Shown here: piece by piece, positions 42,187 to 50,857 of the stretch
How the letters are laid out: each line of letters begins with the position of its first letter
How positions within the stretch are numbered: the first letter of the stretch is position 1
Assembly (NCBI RefSeq): GCF_000716535.1
Contig: NZ_JNWV01000040.1
Location: forward strand, 1-64,000
DNA length: 64,000 nt
Source: Streptomyces flaveolus
Lineage (GTDB): Bacteria; Actinomycetota; Actinomycetes; Streptomycetales; Streptomycetaceae
Direction: 5' to 3'
Program-made: the position numbers and the translations under genes
The notes under the pieces: generated by a model
The model's database searches: none
Told to the model about the DNA's origin: nothing
Seen by the model: the letters and a program-made list of their open reading frames with translations, nothing else

Positions 42187-44646
42187 ATGGATCCTGTGCG
42201 AAACGGCTCCGATCCGCCCACGCCCGGCGGCGCGCGCGACCTCTTCGACGCGTCCACCGACGCGGCCGTCGTGCTCTCCGGCCGCGGCATCGTGCTCGGC
42301 TGGACCCGGGGCGCAGAGGACCTGCTCGGCTACTCGGCGGCGGAGGCCGTCGGCCGGTCCGCCGCGCGCCTGGCGGCCCTGCCGGCGGACCCGGTGCGCA
42401 TCGTCGGCATCGCCGAACGGTGCCGGGCCGGCATGGGATGGAGCGGCCTCATCCCCGTACGGCGCCGCGACGGCCGCCGGATCGAGGTCGACCTCCGGGT
42501 GTCCGCCGTCTTCCGCATCCGCGGCGACGAGTGCTTCCTGCTCTCGGCGCGCGAGCGGCGCCAGCGGTGGAGCGTGGGCGAGTCGGTCCTCGACGGGTTC
42601 TTGACCCGCTCGCCGGTCGGCATGGCGGTCGTGGACCGGCAACTGCGTTACGTGTGGCTGAACGACACCCTGGAACGCCTGGGCGGCGTGCCCCGGGAAC
42701 AGCGGCTGGGGCGCCGGCTGAGCGAGCTGCTGCCCGGGCTGCAGACGGACACCCTCGAAGGGCTGATGCGGAAGGTCCTGGAGACCGGGGTCCCGGTCAC
42801 CGACTACGAGTACGTGGGATGGAGCTGGTCCGACCCCCACCGCCAGCACGCCTACTCCACCTCCTTCTTCCCCCTGGTGGACGCGGACGAGTCGGTCACC
42901 GGCGTCTGTTACATGGTCCTGGACGTCACCGAGCGGTGGAACGCCCGCCAGTTGCTGTCGCTGGTCAACGAGGCCGGCACCAGCATCGGCAGGACGCTGG
43001 ACGTGCTGCGCACGGCCCAGGAGCTGGCCGACTTCGCGGTGCCCCGCCTCGCGGACTTCGTCGTCGTCGACCTCCTGGAGCCCGTCCTCAGCACGGCGGG
43101 ACACGGGGCGTGGCTGCCCGACGCGGGACCGGCGTCGGCGCGGCCGGTGATGCGCCGCGCCGCGATGAGCTCGGTGCGGGAGGGCTGCCCGGAGGCGGTG
43201 GCACGGATCGGGGACCGGGTGGACTTCCTCCCTCCGCCGCGCGACCCGGGCATGCTCATCAGGGGCGAGCCCACGCTCGTCCCGGTGCTCGACCCGGCCG
43301 ACGAACTGTGGATCGCGGAACAGCCGGACCGGGTCGGCAGCATCCGGCGGTTCGGACTGCACTCCCTCATCTCCGTGCCGATGCGGGCCCGGAACACGGT
43401 CCTCGGCCTCACCACCTTCGTACGCTCGGTCAACCCCGTCTCGTTCCAGCCCGACGACGTCCTGGTGGCCCAGGAACTGGTGGCGCGGGCCGCGCTGTGC
43501 GTCGACAACGCCCGCCGCTACACCCGGGAGCACACGGCGGCCGTCACGCTCCAGCGCAGTCTGCTGCCCCACGCCCTGAGCGGCGGCACCGCGCTGGACG
43601 CGGCCTCGCTCTATCTGCCCGCCGACCCGGCGGGCGGGGTCGGCGGCGACTGGTTCGACGTGATCCCGCTGTCCGGTGCCCGCGTGGGCCTCGTGGTCGG
43701 AGACGTGGTCGGCCACGGCATCACCGCGGCGGCGGCCATGGGCCGGCTGCGCACCGCCGTACAGACCCTCGCCGACATGGAGATGCCGCCCGACGACCTG
43801 CTGGCCCATCTCGACGATCTCGTGCTCCGGCTCAGCGAGGAGAAGACCACCGACGAGGCCGACGACAGCGCGAGCGCGTTCCTCGGGGCGACCTGCCTGT
43901 ACGCCGTCTACGACCCCGTCACGCGGCGGTGCGCGATGGCCCGGGCCGGCCATCCGCCGCCCGTCCTCGTCACACCGGACGGACACGTCGACTTCCCCAC
44001 CCCGCCCGCCGGTCCGCCGCTCGGGCTGGGCGGGATCGGATTCGAGACCGGCGAGATCGAACTGCCCCCGGACAGCCTCTTCGGCCTCTACACCGACGGC
44101 CTCATCGAGGCGGCCGACCGCGACATGGAGCTCGGCATGACCCGGCTCGGCGAGGCCCTGGCCCGGCCCGGCACCGACCTGGAGACCCTGTGCCGGACCA
44201 CCGTCCAGCGCCTCGTCCCGGGCCCCCAGTCCGACGACATCGCCCTGCTCCTGGCCCGCACGCACGCGGTACGGCCCGACCACGTCGCCTCGTGGGACGT
44301 CGCGCCCGACCCGGCCGCCGTGGCCGACGTCCGGGCCCGCGCCGCCCGCCAGGCGGAGGCGTGGGGCTTCGGGGACCTGGCCATGACGACGGAACTGATC
44401 GTCAGCGAACTGGTCACCAACGCGATCCGCTACGCCACCTCACCCATCCGTCTGCGTCTGCTCCGTGACGCCCGCCTGACCTGCGAGGTCGCCGACGGCA
44501 GCAGCACGGCCCCACGGCTGCGGCACGCCCGCAGCACGGACGAGGGCGGCCGGGGGCTGTTCCTGGTGGCCCAGCTGGCCCACCGCTGGGGAGCCCGGTA
44601 CACACCCGAGGGGAAGGTCATCTGGGCGGAACAGGAAATTCCGTGA
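42187..44646 (+). CDS. PP2C-type phosphatase with PAS, GAF and C-terminal anti-sigma-type ATPase domain
   Basis: 819 residues, ATG 42187 with AAGGAC upstream. PAS 1 (about 15-115), PAS 2 (about 130-245; TRSPVGMAVVDRQLRYVWLN), GAF (about 260-435), SpoIIE phosphatase (about 445-665; GGVGGDWFDVIPL, VVGDVVGHGITAAAAMGRLR, LYTDGLIEAA) and an RsbW-like ATPase (about 690-815; TELIVSELVTNAIRYA, DEGGRGLFLVAQLAHRWG). It thus joins phosphatase and anti-sigma kinase in one chain, a design common in streptomycetes. Divergent from a close paralogue 205 bp away. No anti-anti-sigma gene is adjacent. Confidence 0.95.
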   Translation: MDPVRNGSDPPTPGGARDLFDASTDAAVVLSGRGIVLGWTRGAEDLLGYSAAEAVGRSAARLAALPADPVRIVGIAERCRAGMGWSGLIPVRRRDGRRIEVDLRVSAVFRIRGDECFLLSARERRQRWSVGESVLDGFLTRSPVGMAVVDRQLRYVWLNDTLERLGGVPREQRLGRRLSELLPGLQTDTLEGLMRKVLETGVPVTDYEYVGWSWSDPHRQHAYSTSFFPLVDADESVTGVCYMVLDVTERWNARQLLSLVNEAGTSIGRTLDVLRTAQELADFAVPRLADFVVVDLLEPVLSTAGHGAWLPDAGPASARPVMRRAAMSSVREGCPEAVARIGDRVDFLPPPRDPGMLIRGEPTLVPVLDPADELWIAEQPDRVGSIRRFGLHSLISVPMRARNTVLGLTTFVRSVNPVSFQPDDVLVAQELVARAALCVDNARRYTREHTAAVTLQRSLLPHALSGGTALDAASLYLPADPAGGVGGDWFDVIPLSGARVGLVVGDVVGHGITAAAAMGRLRTAVQTLADMEMPPDDLLAHLDDLVLRLSEEKTTDEADDSASAFLGATCLYAVYDPVTRRCAMARAGHPPPVLVTPDGHVDFPTPPAGPPLGLGGIGFETGEIELPPDSLFGLYTDGLIEAADRDMELGMTRLGEALARPGTDLETLCRTTVQRLVPGPQSDDIALLLARTHAVRPDHVASWDVAPDPAAVADVRARAARQAEAWGFGDLAMTTELIVSELVTNAIRYATSPIRLRLLRDARLTCEVADGSSTAPRLRHARSTDEGGRGLFLVAQLAHRWGARYTPEGKVIWAEQEIP

Positions 44647-44648
44647 GT

Positions 44649-44674
44649 GCGGCCGCGGCGCACGGCCCGGCCGC
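44649..44674 (+). terminator. hairpin after the second phosphatase gene
   Basis: GCGGCCG (44649-44655) pairs with CGGCCGC (44668-44674), starting two bases after the stop. GC-rich with a 12-nt loop; may serve this and the convergent gene. Confidence 0.4.
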
Positions 44675-44706
44675 GCCGGTCGTGCACCGTCGGCAGCCGC
44701 CGGAGG

Positions 44707-45129
44707 TTACGACACGCGGCCGGAGCGCACCGGCAGGCGGGCGGTGAGCGCCTGGCCCAGCGCGAGCGTGCTGAGGCCGAACATGAGGACGCCCAGGGGG
44801 ACATGGAGCGACGGGACGTGCGCGATGCCCAGGACGACCTGCGCCGAGGCGAGGACGAGGAAGCCGGAGGCGTGCAGGACGGGCCGGGGCGATCCGCCGC
44901 CCGGCCGCCACGCCAGGACCGCGGCGAGCACGTACAGCATCGACGCCCCGTACATCACGCGGGCACCGGCGCTGTGCAGCGTCTCGCCGTAGGAGGAGGA
45001 CAGCAGCAGCCCGGCGGTGGCCGCCTGGAAGAACAGGGCCAGGGTCTGCAGGGCGATCGAGGCCTTCAGGAGGGCGGGGCCGCGGAGCGCTTGGCTGCCG
45101 CGGTGTTCCGCCGTCGTCCGTGCGGTCAT
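44707..45129 (-). CDS. hypothetical four-helix membrane protein
   Basis: 140 residues, ATG 45129. Four hydrophobic segments (about 25-47, 55-73, 84-105, 108-128): LQTLALFFQAATAGLLLSS, MYGASMLYVLAAVLAW, ASGFLVLASAQVVLGIA, LGVLMFGLSTLALGQAL. Not recognised beyond that. It lies 64 bp after sigJ in the same direction, so it may be part of that regulon or transcript. Confidence 0.75.
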   Translation of the reverse strand: MTARTTAEHRGSQALRGPALLKASIALQTLALFFQAATAGLLLSSSYGETLHSAGARVMYGASMLYVLAAVLAWRPGGGSPRPVLHASGFLVLASAQVVLGIAHVPSLHVPLGVLMFGLSTLALGQALTARLPVRSGRVS

Positions 45130-45193
45130 GGTGGGTCCCCCTCGTGTGCGTGCTGTGCGGACAGGCGGTGTCCCGGTGGTGGGCCCGGCGCGC

Positions 45194-46090
45194 TCAGCGC
45201 AGGGTGAGCGTCGTCTCGGACGCGATGCGGGTGAGCTTCTCCGGGTTGCGGACGTAGTAGAGGCCGGTGATGCGGGCGTCCTCGACGCGGACGGCCATGA
45301 CGCCGTCGAGCTCGCCGTCGAGGCGTACGACGAGTGCGGGGCCGCCGTTGACCACGGTGGGTTCGCAGGTGACCGTGCCCCTGTTCCCGTGGGAGCCGCC
45401 GAAGTAGAAGCGGAACACGTTCTCGGCGCCGACGATCGGCCGTAGCGCGGCCCGCTTGAGGCCGCCGCCGTCGCTCACGAGGACGATCTGCGGGGCGAGC
45501 ACGTCGAGGAGGTCCTGCGGGTTCCCGGTTTCCAGCGCGCGCCGGAACGACTCCAGGGCCGCCCGGGTGGCGCCCGGCGACACCACCGTACGAGGGCGGC
45601 CCGACTCGACGTGCCGGCGGGCGCGGTGGGCGATCTGCTGGACGGCGCCGGTGCTCTTGCCGAGGGCCTCGGCGATCTCGGAGTAGCCGACGTCGAACAC
45701 CTCGCGCAGGACGAACACCGCCCGCTCGGTGGGCGAGAGCCGGTCGAGGACGAGCATCATCGCCATCGACACGCTCTCGGCCAGCTCGACGTCCTCGGCC
45801 ACGTCCGGCGCGGTGAGCACCGGCTCGGGCAGCCACTGGCCGACGTACGCCTCCCTGCGGCGCTTCAGCGCGCGCAGCCGGTTGAGCGCCTGCCGGGTCG
45901 TGATCCGGACCAGGTAGGCGCGCCGGTCGCTCACCCGCGCCAGGTCGACCTCGACCCAGCGCAGCCAGGTCTCCTGGAGGACGTCCTCTGCGTCGGCGGC
46001 CGAGCCGAGCATCTCGTAGGCGACCGTGAACAACAGGTTCCGGTACTCGACGAACGTCTCGGTCGCCGGATCGTCGGCATGATCACCCAT
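45194..46090 (-). CDS. sigJ: ECF41 (SigJ) family RNA polymerase sigma factor with SnoaL-like C-terminal domain
   Basis: 298 residues, ATG 46090. Region 2 (YRNLLFTVAYEMLGSAADAEDVLQETWLRWVEV), region 4 (LDRLSPTERAVFVLREVFDVGYSEIAEALGKSTGAVQQIAHRARRHV), then a 100-residue NTF2/SnoaL-like extension with DGGGLKRAALRPIVGAENVFRF and the terminal NPEKL. These are the DGGGK- and NPDKL-like motifs that regulate ECF41 sigma activity. The family has no separate anti-sigma factor; the C-terminal part plays that role. It typically controls an adjacent oxidoreductase; here the SDR gene lies 88 bp upstream in the same direction. Confidence 0.94.
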   Translation of the reverse strand: MGDHADDPATETFVEYRNLLFTVAYEMLGSAADAEDVLQETWLRWVEVDLARVSDRRAYLVRITTRQALNRLRALKRRREAYVGQWLPEPVLTAPDVAEDVELAESVSMAMMLVLDRLSPTERAVFVLREVFDVGYSEIAEALGKSTGAVQQIAHRARRHVESGRPRTVVSPGATRAALESFRRALETGNPQDLLDVLAPQIVLVSDGGGLKRAALRPIVGAENVFRFYFGGSHGNRGTVTCEPTVVNGGPALVVRLDGELDGVMAVRVEDARITGLYYVRNPEKLTRIASETTLTLR

Positions 46091-46178
46091 GTCTCGCCTC
46101 TCTTCTCGCCGGCCTCGTACTCAAGACACCGGAGAAGCGCAGGCGTTGACAGTTTGTGAGGCAGATCACATGTCGACG

Positions 46179-46973
46179 TCAGGGCAGGATGGAGTCCACG
46201 TAGCCGCCGTCGACCCGGAGGGCGCCTCCCGTGGTGGCGGAGGCGTGGGGCGAGCTGAGGTAGACGACCATGTTGGCGATCTCCTCGGGCTCGATGAGCC
46301 GCTGGATCAGGGACTGGGGCCGGTACTTGACCATGAACTCGCGCTGCGCCTCGTCCCAGCTCGGCTCGTCCCCGACGAGTTCCCGGACGAACTCCTCGAC
46401 ACCGCCGGTGTGCGTCGGCCCGGCGATCACGGAGTTGACGGTGACACCGCTGCCGGCGGCTTCCTTGGCGAAACCGCGGCTGACCGCCAGCAGGGACGTC
46501 TTCGTCATGCCGTAGTGGATCATCTCCGCCGGGATCACCACGGCGGAGTCGCTCGCGATGTTCACGACGCGGCCCCAGCCCCGTTCCCGCATGCCGGGCA
46601 GGCAGGCGCGGATCAACCGGACCGCGGAGAGGACGTTGACCTCGAAGTAGCGGACCCACTCGGCGTCCTCGATCTCCAGCGGCGGGGCGGCGCCGAAGAT
46701 CCCGAGGTTGTTGACGAGGATGTCGACCTCGGGCACGGCGTCGAGCACGGCACGGGCGCCCTCCGCGGTCGCCAGGTCGCCGGCCGCGCCCATGACGTCC
46801 GCCCCGTCGGCCTCGGCGCGGACCTCCTGCACGGCTTTGTCGACGGTCTCACTGCGACGGCCGTTGACGACCACCCGCGCGCCGGCGCGGGCGAGGCCGA
46901 CGGCGATGGCCTGGCCGATGCCCTGGGTGGAGCCGGTGACCAACGCGGTCCGGCCGGTCAGATCGATGTGCAC
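46179..46973 (-). CDS. SDR family oxidoreductase
   Basis: 264 residues from GTG 46973 (GAGGAGG six bases upstream). TGSTQGIGQAIAVG cofactor loop with NGRRSE (Arg suggests NADP), NNLGIFG, IASDSAVVIPAEMIHYGMTK (catalytic Ser, Tyr-x3-Lys) and the C-terminal TTGGALRVDGG. The chain resembles the 3-oxoacyl reductase-like proteins often paired with SigJ. Lies between sigJ and an aldo/keto reductase on one strand. Confidence 0.92.
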   Translation of the reverse strand: MHIDLTGRTALVTGSTQGIGQAIAVGLARAGARVVVNGRRSETVDKAVQEVRAEADGADVMGAAGDLATAEGARAVLDAVPEVDILVNNLGIFGAAPPLEIEDAEWVRYFEVNVLSAVRLIRACLPGMRERGWGRVVNIASDSAVVIPAEMIHYGMTKTSLLAVSRGFAKEAAGSGVTVNSVIAGPTHTGGVEEFVRELVGDEPSWDEAQREFMVKYRPQSLIQRLIEPEEIANMVVYLSSPHASATTGGALRVDGGYVDSILP

Positions 46974-47011
46974 GGGAAACCTCCTCGGTTGGGGGCGGGG
47001 CGGTACGGCGC

Positions 47012-47836
47012 TCAGTTGAACGTGTCGGGGTCAGGACCGGTCCGCAGGCCCCGGTCCGAAGCGGCCAGGCTCCGCAGGTCCTCGTCGGTCAGCTCGAAGC
47101 CGAAGACGTCCAGGTTCTGCCGGATGCGCTCGGGCGTCACCGACTTGGGGATCACGATGTTGCCGATCTGGAGGTGCCAGCGCAGTACGACCTGCGCGGG
47201 GCTCACCCCGTACTTCCCGGCGAGGTCCGCCACCGCCGGGTCGTCGAGGACCGCGCCCTGCGCGAGCGGGCTCCACGCCTCCGTGGCGATGCCGTGCCGC
47301 TCGTGGAAGGCGCGCAGTTCCTCCTGCTGGAGGCCGGGATGCAGCTCGACCTGGTTGACCACGGGCGCGACGCCGGTGTTCTCCAGCAGCCGCTCCAGGT
47401 GGGACACCTGGAAGTTGGAGACGCCGATGGCGCGGGTGCGGCCCTCCCCGAGGATCTTCTCGAAGGCCCGCCAGGTGTCGAGGTACAGGTCGCGGGCCGG
47501 AGCGGGCCAGTGGACGAGGTAGAGGTCGACGTAGTCGAGGCCGAGCTTGTCGAGGGAGGCGTCGAAGGCCGCGAGGGTCGCGTCGTAGCCCTGGTCCTCG
47601 TTCCACAGCTTGGTGGTGACGAACAGTTCCTCGCGCGCGATGCCGGACTCCGCGATGGCCCGGCCGACGCCACGCTCATTGCCGTAGATCGCGGCCGTGT
47701 CGATGCTGCGGTACCCGGCCTGGAGCGCGGTGGTGACCGCCGCGGTGGTCTCGTCGTCGGGGACCTGGAAGACACCGAAGCCGAGCTGCGGCATCTCGAT
47801 GCCGTTGTTCAGCGTCACGTTCGGGATCGGGTTCAT
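47012..47836 (-). CDS. aldo/keto reductase (2,5-diketogluconate reductase type)
   Basis: 274 residues, ATG 47836 with AAGGACGG upstream. Opens with NVTLNNGIEMPQLGFGVFQV, carries YRSIDTAAIYGNERGVGRAI (Asp, Tyr), TTKLWN (Lys), VDLYLVHWP (His) and the cofactor signature IVIPKSVTPERIRQNLDVF. NADPH-dependent aldehyde/ketone reduction. 38 bp upstream of the SDR gene in the same direction, so the two enzymes are likely co-expressed. A near-palindrome (TTGC...GCAA with GCGCGGTATACGCGC inside) lies at 47985-48013, about 150 bp before the start. Confidence 0.94.
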   Translation of the reverse strand: MNPIPNVTLNNGIEMPQLGFGVFQVPDDETTAAVTTALQAGYRSIDTAAIYGNERGVGRAIAESGIAREELFVTTKLWNEDQGYDATLAAFDASLDKLGLDYVDLYLVHWPAPARDLYLDTWRAFEKILGEGRTRAIGVSNFQVSHLERLLENTGVAPVVNQVELHPGLQQEELRAFHERHGIATEAWSPLAQGAVLDDPAVADLAGKYGVSPAQVVLRWHLQIGNIVIPKSVTPERIRQNLDVFGFELTDEDLRSLAASDRGLRTGPDPDTFN

Positions 47837-48034
47837 GGCAGTGCCGTCCTTCCGGAAGTGCGCCGCTCGCCGCGTGCGAGGGCGTCCCGTCTGGGTACCC
47901 CCTCGTCGCGTAGTGCGCGGGCGACCGTTGTACTTTCCAGGCGTGGCGATCCATGCGCACACGCCTTTCGGTCGTCGACAATAGTTGCAGGCGCGGTATA
48001 CGCGCAAACGCAAGCAATCGGAGGGGGGCTGCGG

Positions 48035-48994
48035 CTACTTGGGTTCCACCCGTCCGAACGCGTCCGGGCCGGTGGTCAGGGCGTCCTGGGCGTCGCGCCA
48101 CGCGCTGTCGCCGGGGCTGAGCGCGCTGCGCAGGTAGGCGGCGGTGAGCCGGGCGAGCGCGGCGACCCGTCCGGGGTGCTCGTCCGTCGTCTCGGCGGCG
48201 TCGTACCCGGCGATCCCGCCGAGGCCGTGCTCCGCGTCGAAGAGGGTGAGCAGGGTCTTGGGGGCCGGTGCGAGGTGGTACGGGTCGGCGTGCCAGGCGG
48301 GCCCCATGTCCGTGAAGTGCCGCGAGTCGTCCTTGTCCCCGGCGACGACCAGCGCGGGCGTGGTCATGGTGGAGAAGTCGAGGGTGCGGAAGACCGGCAC
48401 CCGCTCGGCCATGAAGCCGTTCAGGACGTCACCGCCCCGGCCGGGGGCGGCCAGCAGGACGCCCTGCTTGATCCGGGGCTCGAAGAGGCGCACCTCGCGA
48501 CCGTCGTCGGGGTCGGTGAGCCGGGCGCCCAGCAGCAGGCTCGCGGTGAAGCCGCCGAGCGAGTGCCCGGCCACGGCGACGCTGTCGCGGTCCAGGCGCC
48601 CGGCGAGCCGCGGTACGGCGTTCTCGATCACGTCGAGCCGGTCGAGGACGTGGGTCATGTCCTCGGCGCGGGAACGCCAGAAGAAGGGCGCTCCGGGCGC
48701 GTCGGCGAGCACGTGCCCGAGCGTCCTGGAGCTGAGGTGGGTGGGCTGGACGACGACGAAGCCGGAGGCGGCCCAGCGGTGGGCGAGCGGGGCGTAACCG
48801 TCCAGGGAGGACAGGTGGTTGGAGTTGCCGTGCCCGTGGGAGAGCAGGACGACGGGCAGGTCGGTCCCGGTCGCCGGTGCGGTGACGCGCACCTGGAGGT
48901 CCACGGGGCGCCCGGGAACGGGCAGTACCACCGGGCTGTACGAGAGGACGGGGCGCGGCGGGGTGACGGTGGCGGGGGAGTGCGGTGTGCTCAT
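48035..48994 (-). CDS. alpha/beta hydrolase (chlorophyllase/dienelactone-hydrolase-like)
   Basis: 319 residues from ATG 48994 (GGGAAGG upstream; an ATG nine codons earlier is possible but lies closer to the operators). Core: LPVVLLSHGHGNSNHLSSLDGYAPLAHRWAASGFVVVQPTH, nucleophile elbow VAGHSLGGFTASLLLG, acid in VVAGDKDDSRHF and histidine in DAEHGLGG. It is divergent from a TetR gene with three copies of a 15-bp palindrome between, so it is very likely the regulated gene. Substrate unknown, probably a carboxylic ester. Confidence 0.9.
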   Translation of the reverse strand: MSTPHSPATVTPPRPVLSYSPVVLPVPGRPVDLQVRVTAPATGTDLPVVLLSHGHGNSNHLSSLDGYAPLAHRWAASGFVVVQPTHLSSRTLGHVLADAPGAPFFWRSRAEDMTHVLDRLDVIENAVPRLAGRLDRDSVAVAGHSLGGFTASLLLGARLTDPDDGREVRLFEPRIKQGVLLAAPGRGGDVLNGFMAERVPVFRTLDFSTMTTPALVVAGDKDDSRHFTDMGPAWHADPYHLAPAPKTLLTLFDAEHGLGGIAGYDAAETTDEHPGRVAALARLTAAYLRSALSPGDSAWRDAQDALTTGPDAFGRVEPK

Positions 48995-49034
48995 GGTGCG
49001 GCCTTCCCTGGATTCGAACATGGCCGAGATGAAA

Positions 49035-49114
49035 CGGAACGTCGTTCCGGTTAGCTGGCGGCTACGATACGGAACGTCGTTCCGCTTCACAAGCGCATGC
49101 GGAACATCGCTCCG
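49035..49114. promoter_or_regulatory. three tandem TetR operators
   Basis: CGGAACGTCGTTCCG at 49035-49049 and again at 49070-49084 (identical), and CGGAACATCGCTCCG at 49100-49114. They fill the gap between the divergent hydrolase and TetR genes, start-to-start 35 and 30 bp apart, so all face similar sides of the helix. TetR autoregulation plus hydrolase repression is the plain reading. Confidence 0.88.
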
Positions 49115-49142
49115 CTTAGCGGCGAGAGGGAAGGAGAGAGCG

Positions 49143-49739
49143 GTGTCCACTTCACGCGGGACGGGACGGGCGCCCGCCCCGGGCAAGCGGGCCGACGCGG
49201 TGCGCAACCAGCAGAAGCTGCTGGCCGCGGCCGCCGAGGTGTTCGTGACCTCCGGCGTCGACGCGCCGATCCGCGAGATCGCGGCCAGGGCGGGCGTCGG
49301 GACGGGGACGATCTACCGGCACTTCCCGACCCGGGCCGACCTCGTCGTCGCCGTCTTCCGCCACCAGGTCGAGGAGTGCGCCGAAGCGGGCCCGCGCCTG
49401 CTGGCCGAGGCCGGCTCGCCGCTCGCGGCGCTGCGTCAGTGGATCGACCTCTTCGTCGACTTCCTGGTCACCAAGCACGGCCTCGCCGACACACCGCAAC
49501 CGGACAGCAGCGGGTTCGCCGCACTCCACACCTACTTCCTCGACCGGCTGCTGCCCGTCGCCGAGCAACTGCTCGACGCGGCGGCCGAGGCGGGCGAGAT
49601 CCGGCCCGGCACACAGCCGTACGAACTGATGCGCGGCATCGGCAACCTCTGCGTCGCCCCCGACAACGACCCCCGCTACGACCCCCGCCGCCTGGTCGCC
49701 CTGCTCCTCGAGGGACTCCGGCGACCGCGGCCGTCCTGA
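49143..49739 (+). CDS. TetR family transcriptional regulator
   Basis: 198 residues from GTG 49143 (AAGGAG upstream). The N-terminal helix-turn-helix ADAVRNQQKLLAAAAEVFVTSGVDAPIREIAARAGVGTGTIYRHFPTRADLVVAVF is followed by a helical ligand domain with FAALHTYFLDRLLPVAEQLLDAAAEAGEI and MRGIGNLCVAPDNDPRYD, as in many streptomycete regulators next to reductases or hydrolases. It is followed 92 bp later by an aldo/keto reductase on the same strand and probably controls both sides through the triple operator. Confidence 0.93.
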   Translation: MSTSRGTGRAPAPGKRADAVRNQQKLLAAAAEVFVTSGVDAPIREIAARAGVGTGTIYRHFPTRADLVVAVFRHQVEECAEAGPRLLAEAGSPLAALRQWIDLFVDFLVTKHGLADTPQPDSSGFAALHTYFLDRLLPVAEQLLDAAAEAGEIRPGTQPYELMRGIGNLCVAPDNDPRYDPRRLVALLLEGLRRPRPS

Positions 49740-49831
49740 CGCCGTCCGACCCGGAGCCGGGGTCGCGGCGAGGCGCGGCCCACGTGATCCTGGACCAGGC
49801 CGTCCGCACCACACCCGCCCAAGGAGCAACC

Positions 49832-50830
49832 ATGCGGTACCGCAAGCTCGGCAGTTCGGACCTGGAGGTCTCGGAGATCTCCCTCGGGTCCTGGCTCACC
49901 TACTCCGGTGGCATCGAGGCGGACGCGACCCGCGCCTGCACCGAGGCGGCGTTCGACGCCGGCATCAACTTCTTCGACACCGCCAACGTCTACGGCCGGG
50001 GAGCCGCCGAGACGGCCTGGGGCGAGATCCTCTCCGCCCACCCCCGCGACTCCTACGTCCTGGCCACCAAGGTCTACTTCCCGATGTCGGACGACCCGGC
50101 CGACCAGGGCCTGTCCCCGGCGCAGATCGCCAAGCAGATCGACGCCTCCCTCACCCGCCTGAAGACCGACCACGTCGACCTGTACCAGGCGCACCGCTTC
50201 GACCCGACCGTGCCGGTCGAGGACACCGTCGAGGCGTTCCAGAAGGTCGTCGAGCAGGGCAAGGCCCGCTACATCGGCTTCAGCGAGTGGACCCCCGAGC
50301 AGATCGAGTCCGCGATCGACATCGCCGGACCCGGCCTGTTCGTCTCCTCCCAGCCCCAGTACTCCATGCTCTGGCAGGCACCCGAAGCCGAGCTCTTCGG
50401 CCTGTGCGCCGCCCACGACATCTCCCAGATCGTCTGGTCCCCGCTCGCCCAGGGCGTCCTGACCGGCAAGTACAAGCCCGGACAGCCCGTACCGGAAGGC
50501 AGCCGCTTCGCCTCTGCCGACATGGCCGTTTCGAAGGACCTCGTCTACAACGACGCCACCCTGGAAGCGGTCCAGCGCCTGGTGCCGATCGCCGAGGAGG
50601 CCGGGATGAGCATGCCCACTCTGGCACTCGCCTGGGTCCTGCGCCGTAGCGAGGTCGCCTCCGCGATCACCGGCGCCTCCCGGCCCGAACAGGTCCACGC
50701 CAACGCCGCCGCCTCCGGCGTGCAGCTCTCCGACGACGTGCTGACCGCCGTCGACCAGGCCCTCGGCGACGCCCCCGTCACCGAACCCACCGTCGCCCCC
50801 GGCGCCCGGCCGGGCGTCAAGCACCGCTGA
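49832..50830 (+). CDS. aldo/keto reductase (Kv-beta-like)
   Basis: 332 residues, ATG 49832 behind AAGGAG. Barrel enzyme: GSWLTYSGG, FDTANVYGRGAAETAWGEIL (Asp, Tyr), YVLATKVYFPM (Lys), DLYQAHRFDPTVPVEDT (His), FVSSQPQYSMLWQ and AITGASRPEQVHANAAAS for NADPH. This set is typical of the voltage-channel beta-subunit-like AKR6 group. Downstream of TetR in the same direction, likely under its control. Confidence 0.94.
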   Translation: MRYRKLGSSDLEVSEISLGSWLTYSGGIEADATRACTEAAFDAGINFFDTANVYGRGAAETAWGEILSAHPRDSYVLATKVYFPMSDDPADQGLSPAQIAKQIDASLTRLKTDHVDLYQAHRFDPTVPVEDTVEAFQKVVEQGKARYIGFSEWTPEQIESAIDIAGPGLFVSSQPQYSMLWQAPEAELFGLCAAHDISQIVWSPLAQGVLTGKYKPGQPVPEGSRFASADMAVSKDLVYNDATLEAVQRLVPIAEEAGMSMPTLALAWVLRRSEVASAITGASRPEQVHANAAASGVQLSDDVLTAVDQALGDAPVTEPTVAPGARPGVKHR

Positions 50831-50857
50831 CCGGCCGGGCGCCGTCCGCGAGGTCCG

